A stretch of DNA of 64,000 bases from NCBI RefSeq assembly GCF_900156605.1, contig NZ_FTOA01000001.1, positions 186,001-250,000 on the forward strand, read 5' to 3'. The notes below the pieces were generated by a model. It ran no database searches, was not told the origin of the DNA, and saw only the letters and a program-made list of their open reading frames with translations. Shown here piece by piece: positions 1-8,237 of this stretch. Source of the stretch: Insolitispirillum peregrinum. Lineage in GTDB: Bacteria; Pseudomonadota; Alphaproteobacteria; Rhodospirillales; Rhodospirillaceae. The stretch's first letter is position 1. Each line of letters begins with the position of its first letter. The translations under genes were made by a program, and so were the position numbers.

Positions 1-816
1 AGTCAGTTCCAGATTGTCGCGGGCCACCAGCGCGCCAGACCACAGGGTGCGGGCTTCTTCTTCCAGACGTTCCATGAACTGGTCGTCGTGGTCGGGGTCA
101 TGGTGGAAAATGGCCAGCCGCTTGGCATCGGCCTGACGGCACAGGCGGACGCCTTCCTGCCATGTCGAATGGCCCCAGCCGACTTTGGCCGGGAATTCGC
201 TGTCGGTATAGGTGCTGTCATAGATCACCAGATCGGCACCGGCGATCAGGTCCAGAATGGTCTGGTCCGGCTGGCCGGGGATGTGCTCGGTGTCGGTGAC
301 ATAGCAGACCGAGGCCCCTTTGTAATCAATCCGGTAGCCGGTGGCGCCATTGGGGTGGCGCAGGGGGGCGGTGCGGACCAGCACCCCCGGTTCGGGTTCA
401 AGGGTTTCGCCCTGCGTGAAGTCGATGAATTCCAGAGTGGCCTGCAACGCATCGAGCGGAACCGGGAAGGTCGGGTTGGCCATCTGGTTGGCCAGCACAT
501 GATAAATGCCGCCCATCTCTTGCAGGTGACCGGCATAGATGCGGAAGTGGCGGTTGGCCTGAAACGCCGGAGCAAAGAACGGAAAGCCGTTGATGTGGTC
601 CCAATGGGTGTGGGTCAGCATCAGGCTGCTGCGGCGGATGTCGCGGCGCAGGATTTCATGGCCCAGCCCGCGAATGCCGGTGCCTGCATCAAAAATGATG
701 GTGTGGTCGTCAAGGGTGACCTGCACGCAACTGGTGTTGCCACCATAGACGACATGGTTCGGGCTTGGGCAGGCGATGCTGCCCCGGACTCCCCAGAACT
801 TTACGTGCAAGCTCAT
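1..816 (-). CDS. MBL-fold metallo-hydrolase (3' end outside window)
   Basis: This reads as a metallo-beta-lactamase-fold hydrolase of the phosphodiesterase-like branch, a cytoplasmic metal-dependent enzyme. The protein opens with FWGVRGSIACPSP and YGGNTSCV, followed by the metal-binding HTHWDH motif at residues 69-74. Further ligands are likely in VTDTEH, YDSTYTDSEF, GWGHSTW (about 213-219) and IFHHDPDHDD (about 237-246). The ATG at 816 gives the conserved N-terminus directly. The frame stays open to base 1, so the C-terminus lies outside the window after at least 272 residues. The family includes cyclic-nucleotide and phosphoribosyl cyclic phosphodiesterases, so the substrate cannot be assigned. 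The next gene upstream on the same strand begins 912 bases away with a 159-base gap between the two, so co-transcription is possible. Confidence 0.85.
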   Translation of the reverse strand, partial: MSLHVKFWGVRGSIACPSPNHVVYGGNTSCVQVTLDDHTIIFDAGTGIRGLGHEILRRDIRRSSLMLTHTHWDHINGFPFFAPAFQANRHFRIYAGHLQEMGGIYHVLANQMANPTFPVPLDALQATLEFIDFTQGETLEPEPGVLVRTAPLRHPNGATGYRIDYKGASVCYVTDTEHIPGQPDQTILDLIAGADLVIYDSTYTDSEFPAKVGWGHSTWQEGVRLCRQADAKRLAIFHHDPDHDDQFMERLEEEARTLWSGALVARDNLELT

Positions 817-975
817 TGTTGGACCACCGTTGCTGCGCCCGTCAGGCCGTTCATACCAATGACTGTGATGATGTCCCCAGAATGGGGCAGAATCCGTTTA
901 AATTTACCTAAAGTTTTAGGAAAGGTCGCTTTGTGTCTCAAGGGAAAGGATTTTTTGGTTATCAGAGGCAGGGAG

Positions 976-1728
976 TCAGAACGAGACATGATCGCCAATC
1001 CCCCCGTGCCAGTGAGTCGCCACGCTGCCGCCATTGAGGGCAATCTCAATCAGGCCGTTACTGTTGACGTACCAGAAACCGCTCTGCGGTGGGACCGCGC
1101 CAAAGGTTGTCGCCGCACGGACGCGGTGATCCCGGCAGGACAGAACGGCATCAGCAGCAAGAACCGACGGGCGCAGGCCGGTGATGGCGTTGCCGTAATG
1201 GTCGAGATAGACGATTTCGGCCAGATCGTCGGGCCAGTGTGGGCGGTCAAGCTCGGTCGGGGGAAGGGGGGCTGCGTACAGGCACCCCGCCGTCGGCTCT
1301 GCTGCCGGGCGTTCGCCACGCGCAAGGGCCGCCGCCACCGGGGCAAACAGGTCGCGGCCATGAAAGCTGGCGCTGAGGGTTTCCGGACGCCAGAGGATTT
1401 CCCACGCCTCGACGGTTTTTGCCCGGCGGACGATCTGCGCAAACAGGCCGTTATCGGGGCCGACGAACCAGCCCTGCGCTGTGCGAACGATAACCGCTTT
1501 GCGGTCGGTGCCGACGCCGGGGTCCACCACGCACAGAAACACGCTGTCAGCAGGAAAGGGCGTCCGGCAATAGGCCGGAAGCAGGTATGATGCCCGATAG
1601 GGATCAAACACCGGAAGATCGGCGAACAGGTCAATCCGTGGCACAGAGGGGGCATTGAGGGCGAGGACCGCATGCATCTGGCCCATGTACGGGCCTGCAA
1701 GGCCGAAGTCTGTCGCCAAAATCAGCAT
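976..1728 (-). CDS. SAM hydroxide adenosyltransferase (DUF62 family)
   Basis: This 250-residue protein matches the DUF62/SAM_adeno_trans family, which cleaves S-adenosylmethionine to adenosine and methionine using water-derived hydroxide; fluorinases and chlorinases are close relatives. Visible motifs are TDFG at residues 6-9, VDPGVG at 68-73, GPDNGL at 90-95, SFHGRDLF at 121-128 and LDHYGNAITG near 180. D69, R76 and H123 match the Asp-Arg-His set of the hydroxide transferases, which argues against a halogenase; that inference comes from family knowledge. The ATG at 1728 starts the hallmark MLILATDFG. Its length is normal for the family. The physiological role of these enzymes in bacteria is still unclear. 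Confidence 0.88.
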   Translation of the reverse strand: MLILATDFGLAGPYMGQMHAVLALNAPSVPRIDLFADLPVFDPYRASYLLPAYCRTPFPADSVFLCVVDPGVGTDRKAVIVRTAQGWFVGPDNGLFAQIVRRAKTVEAWEILWRPETLSASFHGRDLFAPVAAALARGERPAAEPTAGCLYAAPLPPTELDRPHWPDDLAEIVYLDHYGNAITGLRPSVLAADAVLSCRDHRVRAATTFGAVPPQSGFWYVNSNGLIEIALNGGSVATHWHGGIGDHVSF

Positions 1729-1986
1729 GGTTGCCCGGTCACTCCCCTGCGCGAATGGTGATAACGTATTGTCCTGATTGAAGTTTTTTGAAAGGCTTCC
1801 GCCCGAAAGAACGGCGATTGTGGCCGATGGATCAGGGCCAACCTGTGACGGTCGTCACGCAACCAGAAATTTATTTCACTTGGGTATTAAGGACCATGGG
1901 TTTGTTTTTATTGTTTTTTTGCCCGATGGTGAAGAAATGTCTTGCCAGATGTCTGGCCGATGCGTATAAACCGCCCACGCCTCGAC

Positions 1987-2062
1987 GTCCCCATCGTCTA
2001 GAGGCCTAGGACACCGCCCTTTCACGGCGGCGACCGGGGTTCGAATCCCCGTGGGGACGCCA
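1987..2062 (+). tRNA. tRNA-Glu (TTC)
   Basis: A full cloverleaf can be drawn. The acceptor GTCCCCA pairs with TGGGGAC, the anticodon stem CCGCC pairs with GGCGG, and the loop CTTTCAC gives anticodon TTC at 2021-2023. The T-arm contains GGTTCGAATCC. The discriminator G is at 2059 and CCA is encoded at 2060-2062. Confidence 0.97.
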
Positions 2063-2156
2063 ACTTTCGAGGACATCAACGCTTCTTGCAGCCCTGAGGG
2101 GACAGCAAGAGGCGATTTTTGTTTTTGGGCCTGAAGGCACCTGACCTCCATTCTTT

Positions 2157-3041
2157 TCACGATTTGCGCATCACGAGATAGATGCCTGCAATGGCCAGCA
2201 GCATCCCCGGAATGGCGGTCAGGGCGAAGGGTTCGCCCAGCACCACAAAGGCGATGATAGCCGTTAATGGTGGGACGAGGAAGAACAGCGCTGAAACCCG
2301 CGATGCTTCGCCATGACGGACCATCGCGAGCAGGAGCGAAATGGCGAGCAAGGAATTTCCGAAGACTAGATAGCTCAGGGAACCGATGAGCGGCCATGAC
2401 CATGTGACGGTCATTGGTTCAAGGCAATAGGCCAGCGGGGCGGCAATAGCCAGGCCTATTGAATACTGCACAAGGTTTGCGGCAAGCGGATGCGTTGGAA
2501 CGGAGAACCGCTTTTCCGTCAGGGTACTGGCCGCCATGGAAAACAGCGCCAAAACACCGAACAGGATGCCGACAGGGGATGTTGCCGTCGTGGTTGCATT
2601 GGCGAGAATGACGATTGCCGCGCCGCTCACCCCGAGGATCAGGCCAAGCCAGCGTGTCCGTGACACCCGTTCCCCGGCGAGGGTGGGGGCCAGCAGGCCC
2701 ATCAGGATGGGCTGTTGGCTGGTGATCAGGGCGACCGCCCCAGCCGTGAGGCCGTAGCGCAGGCTGAGGTAGGTAAAGGCAAAATACCCGGCTTGCAGAA
2801 ACAGGCCGACGCCGATCAGGGCTCCCCATCCTCGTTTTGTTGATGGAAACACGGGCCTGATCAGAAGTATCGGAATGAGCAGCGCGCCGACAACAAGGAC
2901 ATATCTCAGTGCCAGAAATGTCAGGGGATCAGCATAGGCAAGCCCCATTTTGAGAAAAACAAAGCCGCTTGCCCAGAGAATCAGGAAAACAGCGGGGAAA
3001 AATGCCCTGTATTTCTGAATTTGAGGTGCCTCATGTATCAA
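2157..3041 (-). CDS. EamA/DMT-family transporter
   Basis: This 294-residue, very hydrophobic inner-membrane protein has about ten predicted transmembrane helices in two EamA repeats. Typical features are FLILWASGFVFLKMGL in helix 1, ALITSQQPILMGLLAP near the end of the first repeat, and FLVPPLTAIIAFVVLGE with GIYLVMRKS in the second. EamA proteins export small metabolites such as amino acids or nucleosides; the substrate cannot be read here. It stands alone, convergent with tRNA-Glu and downstream of the rne terminator region. No adjacent regulator gives a clue. Confidence 0.85.
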   Translation of the reverse strand: MIHEAPQIQKYRAFFPAVFLILWASGFVFLKMGLAYADPLTFLALRYVLVVGALLIPILLIRPVFPSTKRGWGALIGVGLFLQAGYFAFTYLSLRYGLTAGAVALITSQQPILMGLLAPTLAGERVSRTRWLGLILGVSGAAIVILANATTTATSPVGILFGVLALFSMAASTLTEKRFSVPTHPLAANLVQYSIGLAIAAPLAYCLEPMTVTWSWPLIGSLSYLVFGNSLLAISLLLAMVRHGEASRVSALFFLVPPLTAIIAFVVLGEPFALTAIPGMLLAIAGIYLVMRKS

Positions 3042-3096
3042 GAGCGCAAGCTATGATCATGCGGAAGGCAATCGCTAAATTCTATCTGAAAAAGTA

Positions 3097-3150
3097 CCGG
3101 GGCCTGGGGCCTCAAGGCCCCAGCGGGGTGTGGGGCGGAGCCACACGACT
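3097..3150. repeat. Degenerate half-copy of repeat module R3
   Basis: The stretch GGGGCCTCAAGGCCCCAGC followed by a GTGTGG...CCACAC hairpin matches the right half of the R3 elements near 16010, 46450 and 60210. The TIR-like ends are missing, so this looks like a decayed fragment. Confidence 0.5.
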
Positions 3151-3178
3151 TTTTCCTCTTCCCCTTCCCCGCAGGCAT

Positions 3179-3228
3179 AAAAAAACAGGGTGCTTTCCAT
3201 GTCCAACGGACGACGAAAAGCACCCTGC
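3179..3228 (-). terminator. Rho-independent terminator of rne
   Basis: Read on the minus strand, an 11 bp stem (CAGGGTGCTTT at 3186-3196 against AAAGCACCCTG at 3217-3227) is followed by a run of seven T (the A run at 3179-3185). It lies 24 bases past the rne stop. Confidence 0.9.
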
Positions 3229-3251
3229 TTTTGTTTCAGGCTGGAAGAGCC

Positions 3252-5717
3252 TTACCGGCTCCACCACCCACGGCGCGGCTTGGCGTCGGCAGCCGGGGCG
3301 GCTGCGGCGACTTCGACCGGCTTGCTGGTGGCGACTTCGGCCACGGCTTCAGCGACCGGCTCGACCGCTGCCACCGGGGCAGGGGCCTCAATCACCGGAG
3401 CTTCCACCACCGGAGCGACAACCGGAGCCTCAACAACCATCGGCGCCGGGGCGCTTTCGGGCTGGGCGTCGATGGTCACCGCCGGAGTGCTGGTGTCGCG
3501 GGTGCCAGCGGCACGGCGAACACGGCGGCGGCGCGGGCGCTCGCTGCTTTGCGAGGCGTCGTCGTCTTCGGCCTGCTCCACCACAGCGTCAACAACGACA
3601 GCGACCGGAGCCTCAGCCGGGGCGTCTTCGAGCGGGGCGGCAACCTTGGTGGCACCGTCGGCACCGATGTCTTCGGCATCAATGGCGCGGTCTTCTTCGC
3701 CGTTGGCCTGTTCATCGTTGCCATCGCCACGACGACGGCGGCGACCACCACGACGGGAACGGCGGCGGCGGCGGTTTTCACGCTCTTCCTCGGTGGTCGC
3801 TTCGCTGGCGTCGTCTTCGGCGCCATCGTCCTGACCATCTTCGTCCTGCCCGTCTTCGTCCTGGGCGTCGCTGTCGCTGCCCGTAGCCTGAGCGTCATCG
3901 CCGTCTTCGTAGCGCCGACGACGCTTGCGACGCTTGCGGCGCTTGCGGTCCCCGTTGCCGGTGTCACCGGTTTCGCTGGTGTCTTCGTCGCTGTCAGCGC
4001 CGAGGGTGATGGCGTCTTCGGCATCTTCCGGCTCGATGGCTGCCGAGGCCGACACCACCGCCTGCGCGGGCAGATCTTCGACCGGGCGGTCGTCGCCAGC
4101 GCGCAGCGGCAGGGCTTCGGCCTTGACTTTTTCCATCCGGTAATCGGGGCTGATCAGGGTATCGTCGCCCCGCAGATAGACATTGAAGTCATAGCGGGAT
4201 TCGATTTCAGCCAGTGCCGAACGCTTGTTGTTGAGGATGTAGAGGGCGACCGGGGTCGCCACCGAGACGACGATTTCGGCCGAGCGGCGGCGGACGCCTT
4301 CTTCCTCGATCACGCGCAGGATGTGGACAGCGGCACTTTCGACCGACCGCACCACGCCCGAGCCCTTGCAGTGCGGGCAGACTTCGAAGCTGGTTTCCTG
4401 CAACGACGGGCGCAGGCGCTGACGCGACAGTTCCAGCAGGCCGAAGTGGCTGATGCGGCCCATCTGGATGCGGGCGCGATCCTGCTTCAAGGCTTCCTTC
4501 AGCTTGCGTTCGACGGCGGCGTTGTTGCGGCTCTCCTCCATGTCGATGAAGTCGATCACAATCAGGCCGGCCAGATCGCGCAGACGCAACTGACGGGAAA
4601 TTTCCTCGGCGGCTTCGAGGTTGGTCTTCAGCGCCGTTTCCTCGATGTGCCGTTCCTTGGTGGCGCGGCCCGAGTTGACGTCGATGGCAACCAGCGCTTC
4701 GGTCTGGTTGATGACGATATAGCCGCCCGACTTCAGATGGACGGTCGGGCTGTGCATGGCGTCAAGCTGGCTGTCCACCTGATAGCGGTGATACAGCGGC
4801 ATGGTGTCGTCGCGATAGGGCTGGACTTTTTTGGCGTGGCTGGGGGTCAGCAGCTTCATGAAGTCCTTGGCCAGACGATAGCCTTCTTCGCCATCGACCA
4901 GCACCTCTTCGATGTCCGACGAGTAAACGTCACGGATGGCGCGCTTGATCAGGCTGCCTTCTTCGTGGATCAGGGCCGGGGCGCGCGATTGCATGGTGGT
5001 TTCGCGGATCTGGTTCCAGGTCCGCATCAGGTATTCATAGTCGCGCTTGATTTCGGCCTTGGAGCGTTCCTGTCCGGCGGTGCGCAGGATGACGGCCATC
5101 GAGGTCGGGCTGTGCAGCTCGCCCATGATCTGTTTCAGGCGCTTGCGGTCGGCCAGACTGGTGATCTTGCGCGACACGCCACCCCCGCGCGAGGTGTTGG
5201 GCATCAGCACGCAATAACGACCGGCGAGGCTGAGGTAGGTGGTCAGCGCTGCGCCCTTGTTGCCGCGTTCTTCCTTGACCACCTGCACCAGCATGATCTG
5301 GCGGCGCTTGATGACTTCCTGGATTTTGTAGTCACGCAGCGAACGGGAACGCGAGCGCGGGGCTTCGTCGTCCTGATCGTCGCCGCCGAGGTTGTCAACG
5401 TCGTCGTCTTCGTCGTCATCGCGTGCGGCTTCGGCGGCCTGGGCTTCCATCAGGGCCTGACGGTCGGCCTGCGGGATCTGATAATAGTCGGGGTGGATTT
5501 CGCTGAAGGCGAGGAAACCGTGGCGGTTTCCGCCATAGTCCACAAAGGCCGCCTGAAGTGACGGCTCCACGCGGATCACCTTGGCGAGATAGATGTTGCC
5601 CTTCAGCTGCTTTTTGGTTGACGTCTCGACGTCAAGCTGTTCCAGCCGGGTTCCATTGACGACAACAACGCGCGTTTCTTCGGCGTGCGTTGCATCGATA
5701 AGCATACGCTTGACCAT
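3252..5717 (-). CDS. rne: Ribonuclease E
   Basis: RNase E is the main endoribonuclease of mRNA decay and rRNA/tRNA processing and the scaffold of the degradosome. Of 821 residues, roughly the first 510 are the catalytic half. The start MLIDATHAEETRVVVV, an S1 domain (about 36-150) interrupted by an acidic insert at 100-118, the DNase I-like site AIDVNSG (D346) and DFIDM (D389, D392), and the zinc link CPHCKGSG (447-454) are all visible. Residues after about 540 are low complexity, with acidic and arginine-rich blocks. The C-terminus PRRGWWSR resembles the short partner-binding tail of other alphaproteobacterial RNase E. It is divergent from the amidase/PBP1A/prfB block, an arrangement common in alphaproteobacteria. 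Confidence 0.97.
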   Translation of the reverse strand: MVKRMLIDATHAEETRVVVVNGTRLEQLDVETSTKKQLKGNIYLAKVIRVEPSLQAAFVDYGGNRHGFLAFSEIHPDYYQIPQADRQALMEAQAAEAARDDDEDDDVDNLGGDDQDDEAPRSRSRSLRDYKIQEVIKRRQIMLVQVVKEERGNKGAALTTYLSLAGRYCVLMPNTSRGGGVSRKITSLADRKRLKQIMGELHSPTSMAVILRTAGQERSKAEIKRDYEYLMRTWNQIRETTMQSRAPALIHEEGSLIKRAIRDVYSSDIEEVLVDGEEGYRLAKDFMKLLTPSHAKKVQPYRDDTMPLYHRYQVDSQLDAMHSPTVHLKSGGYIVINQTEALVAIDVNSGRATKERHIEETALKTNLEAAEEISRQLRLRDLAGLIVIDFIDMEESRNNAAVERKLKEALKQDRARIQMGRISHFGLLELSRQRLRPSLQETSFEVCPHCKGSGVVRSVESAAVHILRVIEEEGVRRRSAEIVVSVATPVALYILNNKRSALAEIESRYDFNVYLRGDDTLISPDYRMEKVKAEALPLRAGDDRPVEDLPAQAVVSASAAIEPEDAEDAITLGADSDEDTSETGDTGNGDRKRRKRRKRRRRYEDGDDAQATGSDSDAQDEDGQDEDGQDDGAEDDASEATTEEERENRRRRRSRRGGRRRRRGDGNDEQANGEEDRAIDAEDIGADGATKVAAPLEDAPAEAPVAVVVDAVVEQAEDDDASQSSERPRRRRVRRAAGTRDTSTPAVTIDAQPESAPAPMVVEAPVVAPVVEAPVIEAPAPVAAVEPVAEAVAEVATSKPVEVAAAAPAADAKPRRGWWSR

Positions 5718-6553
5718 TAACCGTGTAACTCCGTGTCACCGCGTCATCCCCCTGCAGGAGGGCATGGATGCGCGGGAAATCGTGCCAAGGGGGCTTTCAG
5801 CGCCCGACAGGCCACCGTCAACGACCATGCAGCGGCGACCCAGCATCAGGCTGGTGCCGTTGTCAGTTTTGTCGTTACGGGGAAGGGGCAGCACAAAAGA
5901 CCTCGAAAATAGGATGGTGAGGTGAACTGATCACTGGTGTTTCCTCCCTGACAGCCTGCGGTCCCTGTTGACGGGATCACCAGACCGGAGCGGCAGGACA
6001 GACTGCGCTGTGGGGCGCCCGGGGCATGGTCCCCGGATTGCGGGGCTTTCTACCCGGATGCACCCCCTGTATGGCAGGGAACGTTCCTGCCGCATCACCC
6101 CTTTTGCGAGTGGTCAGAGCGCCTTTGTTTCGGCGGCTACAGCTCCAGAGCGCGGGAGGGATGCGGAGTGAAAATGGACCAGCGACGGCCATTCACTGGT
6201 TCACAATACCTGTTGGCAGAAACTTCTACAACGCTTCTTTCGCGTCTGTTGCACCTTCTTTGTCCAGTGGGTGGAAAATGGTCAGGGAAAACGGGTGCTT
6301 GCAGGCTTTTTACGCAAATTCAACCGTCTGGGGCTGGCTCCGTCGGACCATGGGGCGGTTTGCGGGGTGGTTTGGGGTTGCATGAACGGGGGCTTTCGGA
6401 CAAACTCGCCGCGACAGTCCCAGAGAATGCCTCTTGAACGCAGGGATGGTGGTTTGTGATCCGTCCTCCCCCTGCATCACTGTGTCAGTACGGCGGCACC
6501 CGGCAGGAGCGTGCCAGAGCAACGGTTAGGTTTAAAAGGGCCCGCACAAAGGC
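5718..6553. other. 836-base divergent intergenic region (rne / amiC)
   Basis: I find no convincing gene here; the open frames lack ribosome sites and family signatures. The region must hold the divergent promoters of rne and the amidase. A long 5' leader is usual for rne in other bacteria, where RNase E cleaves its own leader, but I cannot identify the elements from sequence. None of the R1-R4 repeats that fill other gaps are seen here. Confidence 0.5.
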
Positions 6554-7894
6554 ATGAGATACCGCAAAGGAACCTCCTCCGCAGACGATCAGGCCGTGAC
6601 AGCGCAGGCTTTGACACGACGATCGGCGCGAATGGCCAGAGATGGTCTGGAAGGCCCGGTTCTGCCCCGGCGTGCTGTGTTGGCGGGCTTTTGCGGGCTG
6701 GCCGGTGTGCTGGTCTGCCCCGATGCCGTTCTGGCTGCCGTGCGGGCGACCAGTGTCCGGCTGGGGTCGCATGACGGCTTTACCCGCGTGGTGATCGACT
6801 TTGCCAGTCAGGTGAATTTCAGCCTGTTCACCCTGCCGGACCCGGCGCGGGTGGTGGTTGATATGCCCGAAGTGGCCTGGCAGTTTCAGGGGAACGGGGT
6901 GTTTGGCGGTGGCGGGCTGGTCAGTTCGTTGCGCTATGGCCTGTTCCAGCCGGGAAATTCGCGGCTGGTGTTTGACCTCTCCCGCCCGGCGACGGTAAAG
7001 CAGGCGTTCGTCATTCCTCCCACCGATGGTGGTCCGTGGCGCTTTGTGATGGACCTCGAGGTGACTTCCATCGAGGCGTTCCTCAAGGCGTCGGGGCCGA
7101 ACAACCGCATGGGGACGTTCCAGCCGGCGGCCCCGCCGCCTGAACAGCCGGAAGTGGCGGTCAAGCCGCCGGAAACGCCCAAACAGGTGGCATCGTCCGG
7201 GCGCAAGCCGGTGATCGTGCTCGATCCCGGTCACGGCGGGGTTGATCCCGGTGCCATCGGTGTGACCGGCATCTATGAAAAAAATATCACCCTGGCTGCG
7301 GGCAAGGAATTCAAGGCGATGCTCGATCGCAGTGGGCGCTATACCGTCCACATGACCCGCAGCACCGACATGTTCATCCCCTTGCGTGAGCGGATTGCCA
7401 TTGCCCGTCGCCATGGTGCCGACCTGTTTATCAGCCTGCATGCTGACTCCAATCCCAGCACGGCGGTCAAGGGGCTGTCGGTCTATACCCTGTCTGAAAA
7501 GGCTTCTGACTCCGAAGCCGCCGCGCTGGCGGATTCTGAAAACAAGGTCGATATCATCGCCGGGATGGACCTCAGCCACCAAAGTCAGGATGTGACCAAC
7601 ATCCTGATCGATCTGGCCCAGCGGGAAACGATGAACCTGTCGTCGCAGATGGCCGAAGGGATGGTGGTGCAGTTGCGGCGTGAAGTGACGCTGTTGCGGC
7701 AAACGCACCGCTTTGCCGGTTTCGCGGTGCTGAAGGCCCCGGATGTGCCGTCGGTGCTGATCGAAATGGGCTATCTGTCGAATCCGGACGAAGCACGACA
7801 ACTGCAAACCAGAGAGTATCGTGCCAAGCTGGGAGACTCGCTGACACGATCGGTTGATGCCTACTTCAACAAGGTTCGCAAGAGCGGGCGGTAA
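6554..7894 (+). CDS. amiC: N-acetylmuramoyl-L-alanine amidase (AmiC-like, Tat signal)
   Basis: This periplasmic zinc amidase removes the stem peptide from peptidoglycan during cell separation. A twin-arginine signal is visible (LPRRAVLAGFCGLAGVL, cleavage probably after VLA near residue 60). An AMIN targeting domain follows (about 65-170), then a proline-rich linker, then an Amidase_3 domain from about 218 beginning VIVLDPGHGGVDPGA, with ISLHADSNPS and VLIEMGYLSNPDEA as the remaining zinc/catalytic blocks. ATG 6554 has AAAGG immediately upstream but very close; ATG 6632 (residue 27) is an alternative that keeps the Tat signal. It is followed after 343 bases by the PBP1A gene on the same strand. 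Confidence 0.93.
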   Translation: MRYRKGTSSADDQAVTAQALTRRSARMARDGLEGPVLPRRAVLAGFCGLAGVLVCPDAVLAAVRATSVRLGSHDGFTRVVIDFASQVNFSLFTLPDPARVVVDMPEVAWQFQGNGVFGGGGLVSSLRYGLFQPGNSRLVFDLSRPATVKQAFVIPPTDGGPWRFVMDLEVTSIEAFLKASGPNNRMGTFQPAAPPPEQPEVAVKPPETPKQVASSGRKPVIVLDPGHGGVDPGAIGVTGIYEKNITLAAGKEFKAMLDRSGRYTVHMTRSTDMFIPLRERIAIARRHGADLFISLHADSNPSTAVKGLSVYTLSEKASDSEAAALADSENKVDIIAGMDLSHQSQDVTNILIDLAQRETMNLSSQMAEGMVVQLRREVTLLRQTHRFAGFAVLKAPDVPSVLIEMGYLSNPDEARQLQTREYRAKLGDSLTRSVDAYFNKVRKSGR

Positions 7895-8114
7895 TTACCG
7901 AATGGTGACTGTGGTGGGAGCTGCCTTCTCCGGGGTCGCGCTGCGGCTTGGGGGATGCCTTTTTTCTGTCTGCAAGGCCGTATTGTTCCAGATCGTTGAT
8001 GACACCGTGGCACGGAAACCCCATAACAAGGCCATCGTGCAGACCGTCGGTTTGCCCGTGAGTATCAGGCCGTCCCACGCATAAAGGCGCCGGGATGGTT
8101 GACCCGTGTCGGGT

Positions 8115-8215
8115 TAGGGCATCGTACGCAACAGTGGATCCGGTTTTGCGCACACACGATGCGACACTTCAAAAGGCGGGATCGTCGTGCCTGATCCAGA
8201 TGTAACGCGCGACGG
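8115..8215. repeat. Degenerate R1-R2 repeat unit upstream of PBP1A
   Basis: The order TAGGGCATCG, CCGGTTTTGCGC, GATGCGACACTTCAAAAGG, TCGTGCCTG and TAACGCGCGAC follows, block by block, the intact 104 bp units at 26597 and 44621. Stem pairing is partly lost. The rest of the 7895-8237 gap shows nothing recognisable beyond the expected PBP1A promoter region. Confidence 0.6.
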
Positions 8216-8237
8216 TTTAGAGGATTGGTGACTGTCC

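Noticed and set aside
88-1590. 500-codon plus-strand open frame
   Set aside because: It lies opposite the MBL hydrolase and SAM adenosyltransferase genes, which have clear family motifs. The plus-strand product has none.
3231-5561. 776-codon plus-strand open frame
   Set aside because: Antisense shadow of rne caused by high-GC codon use; the translation is low complexity with no known domain.
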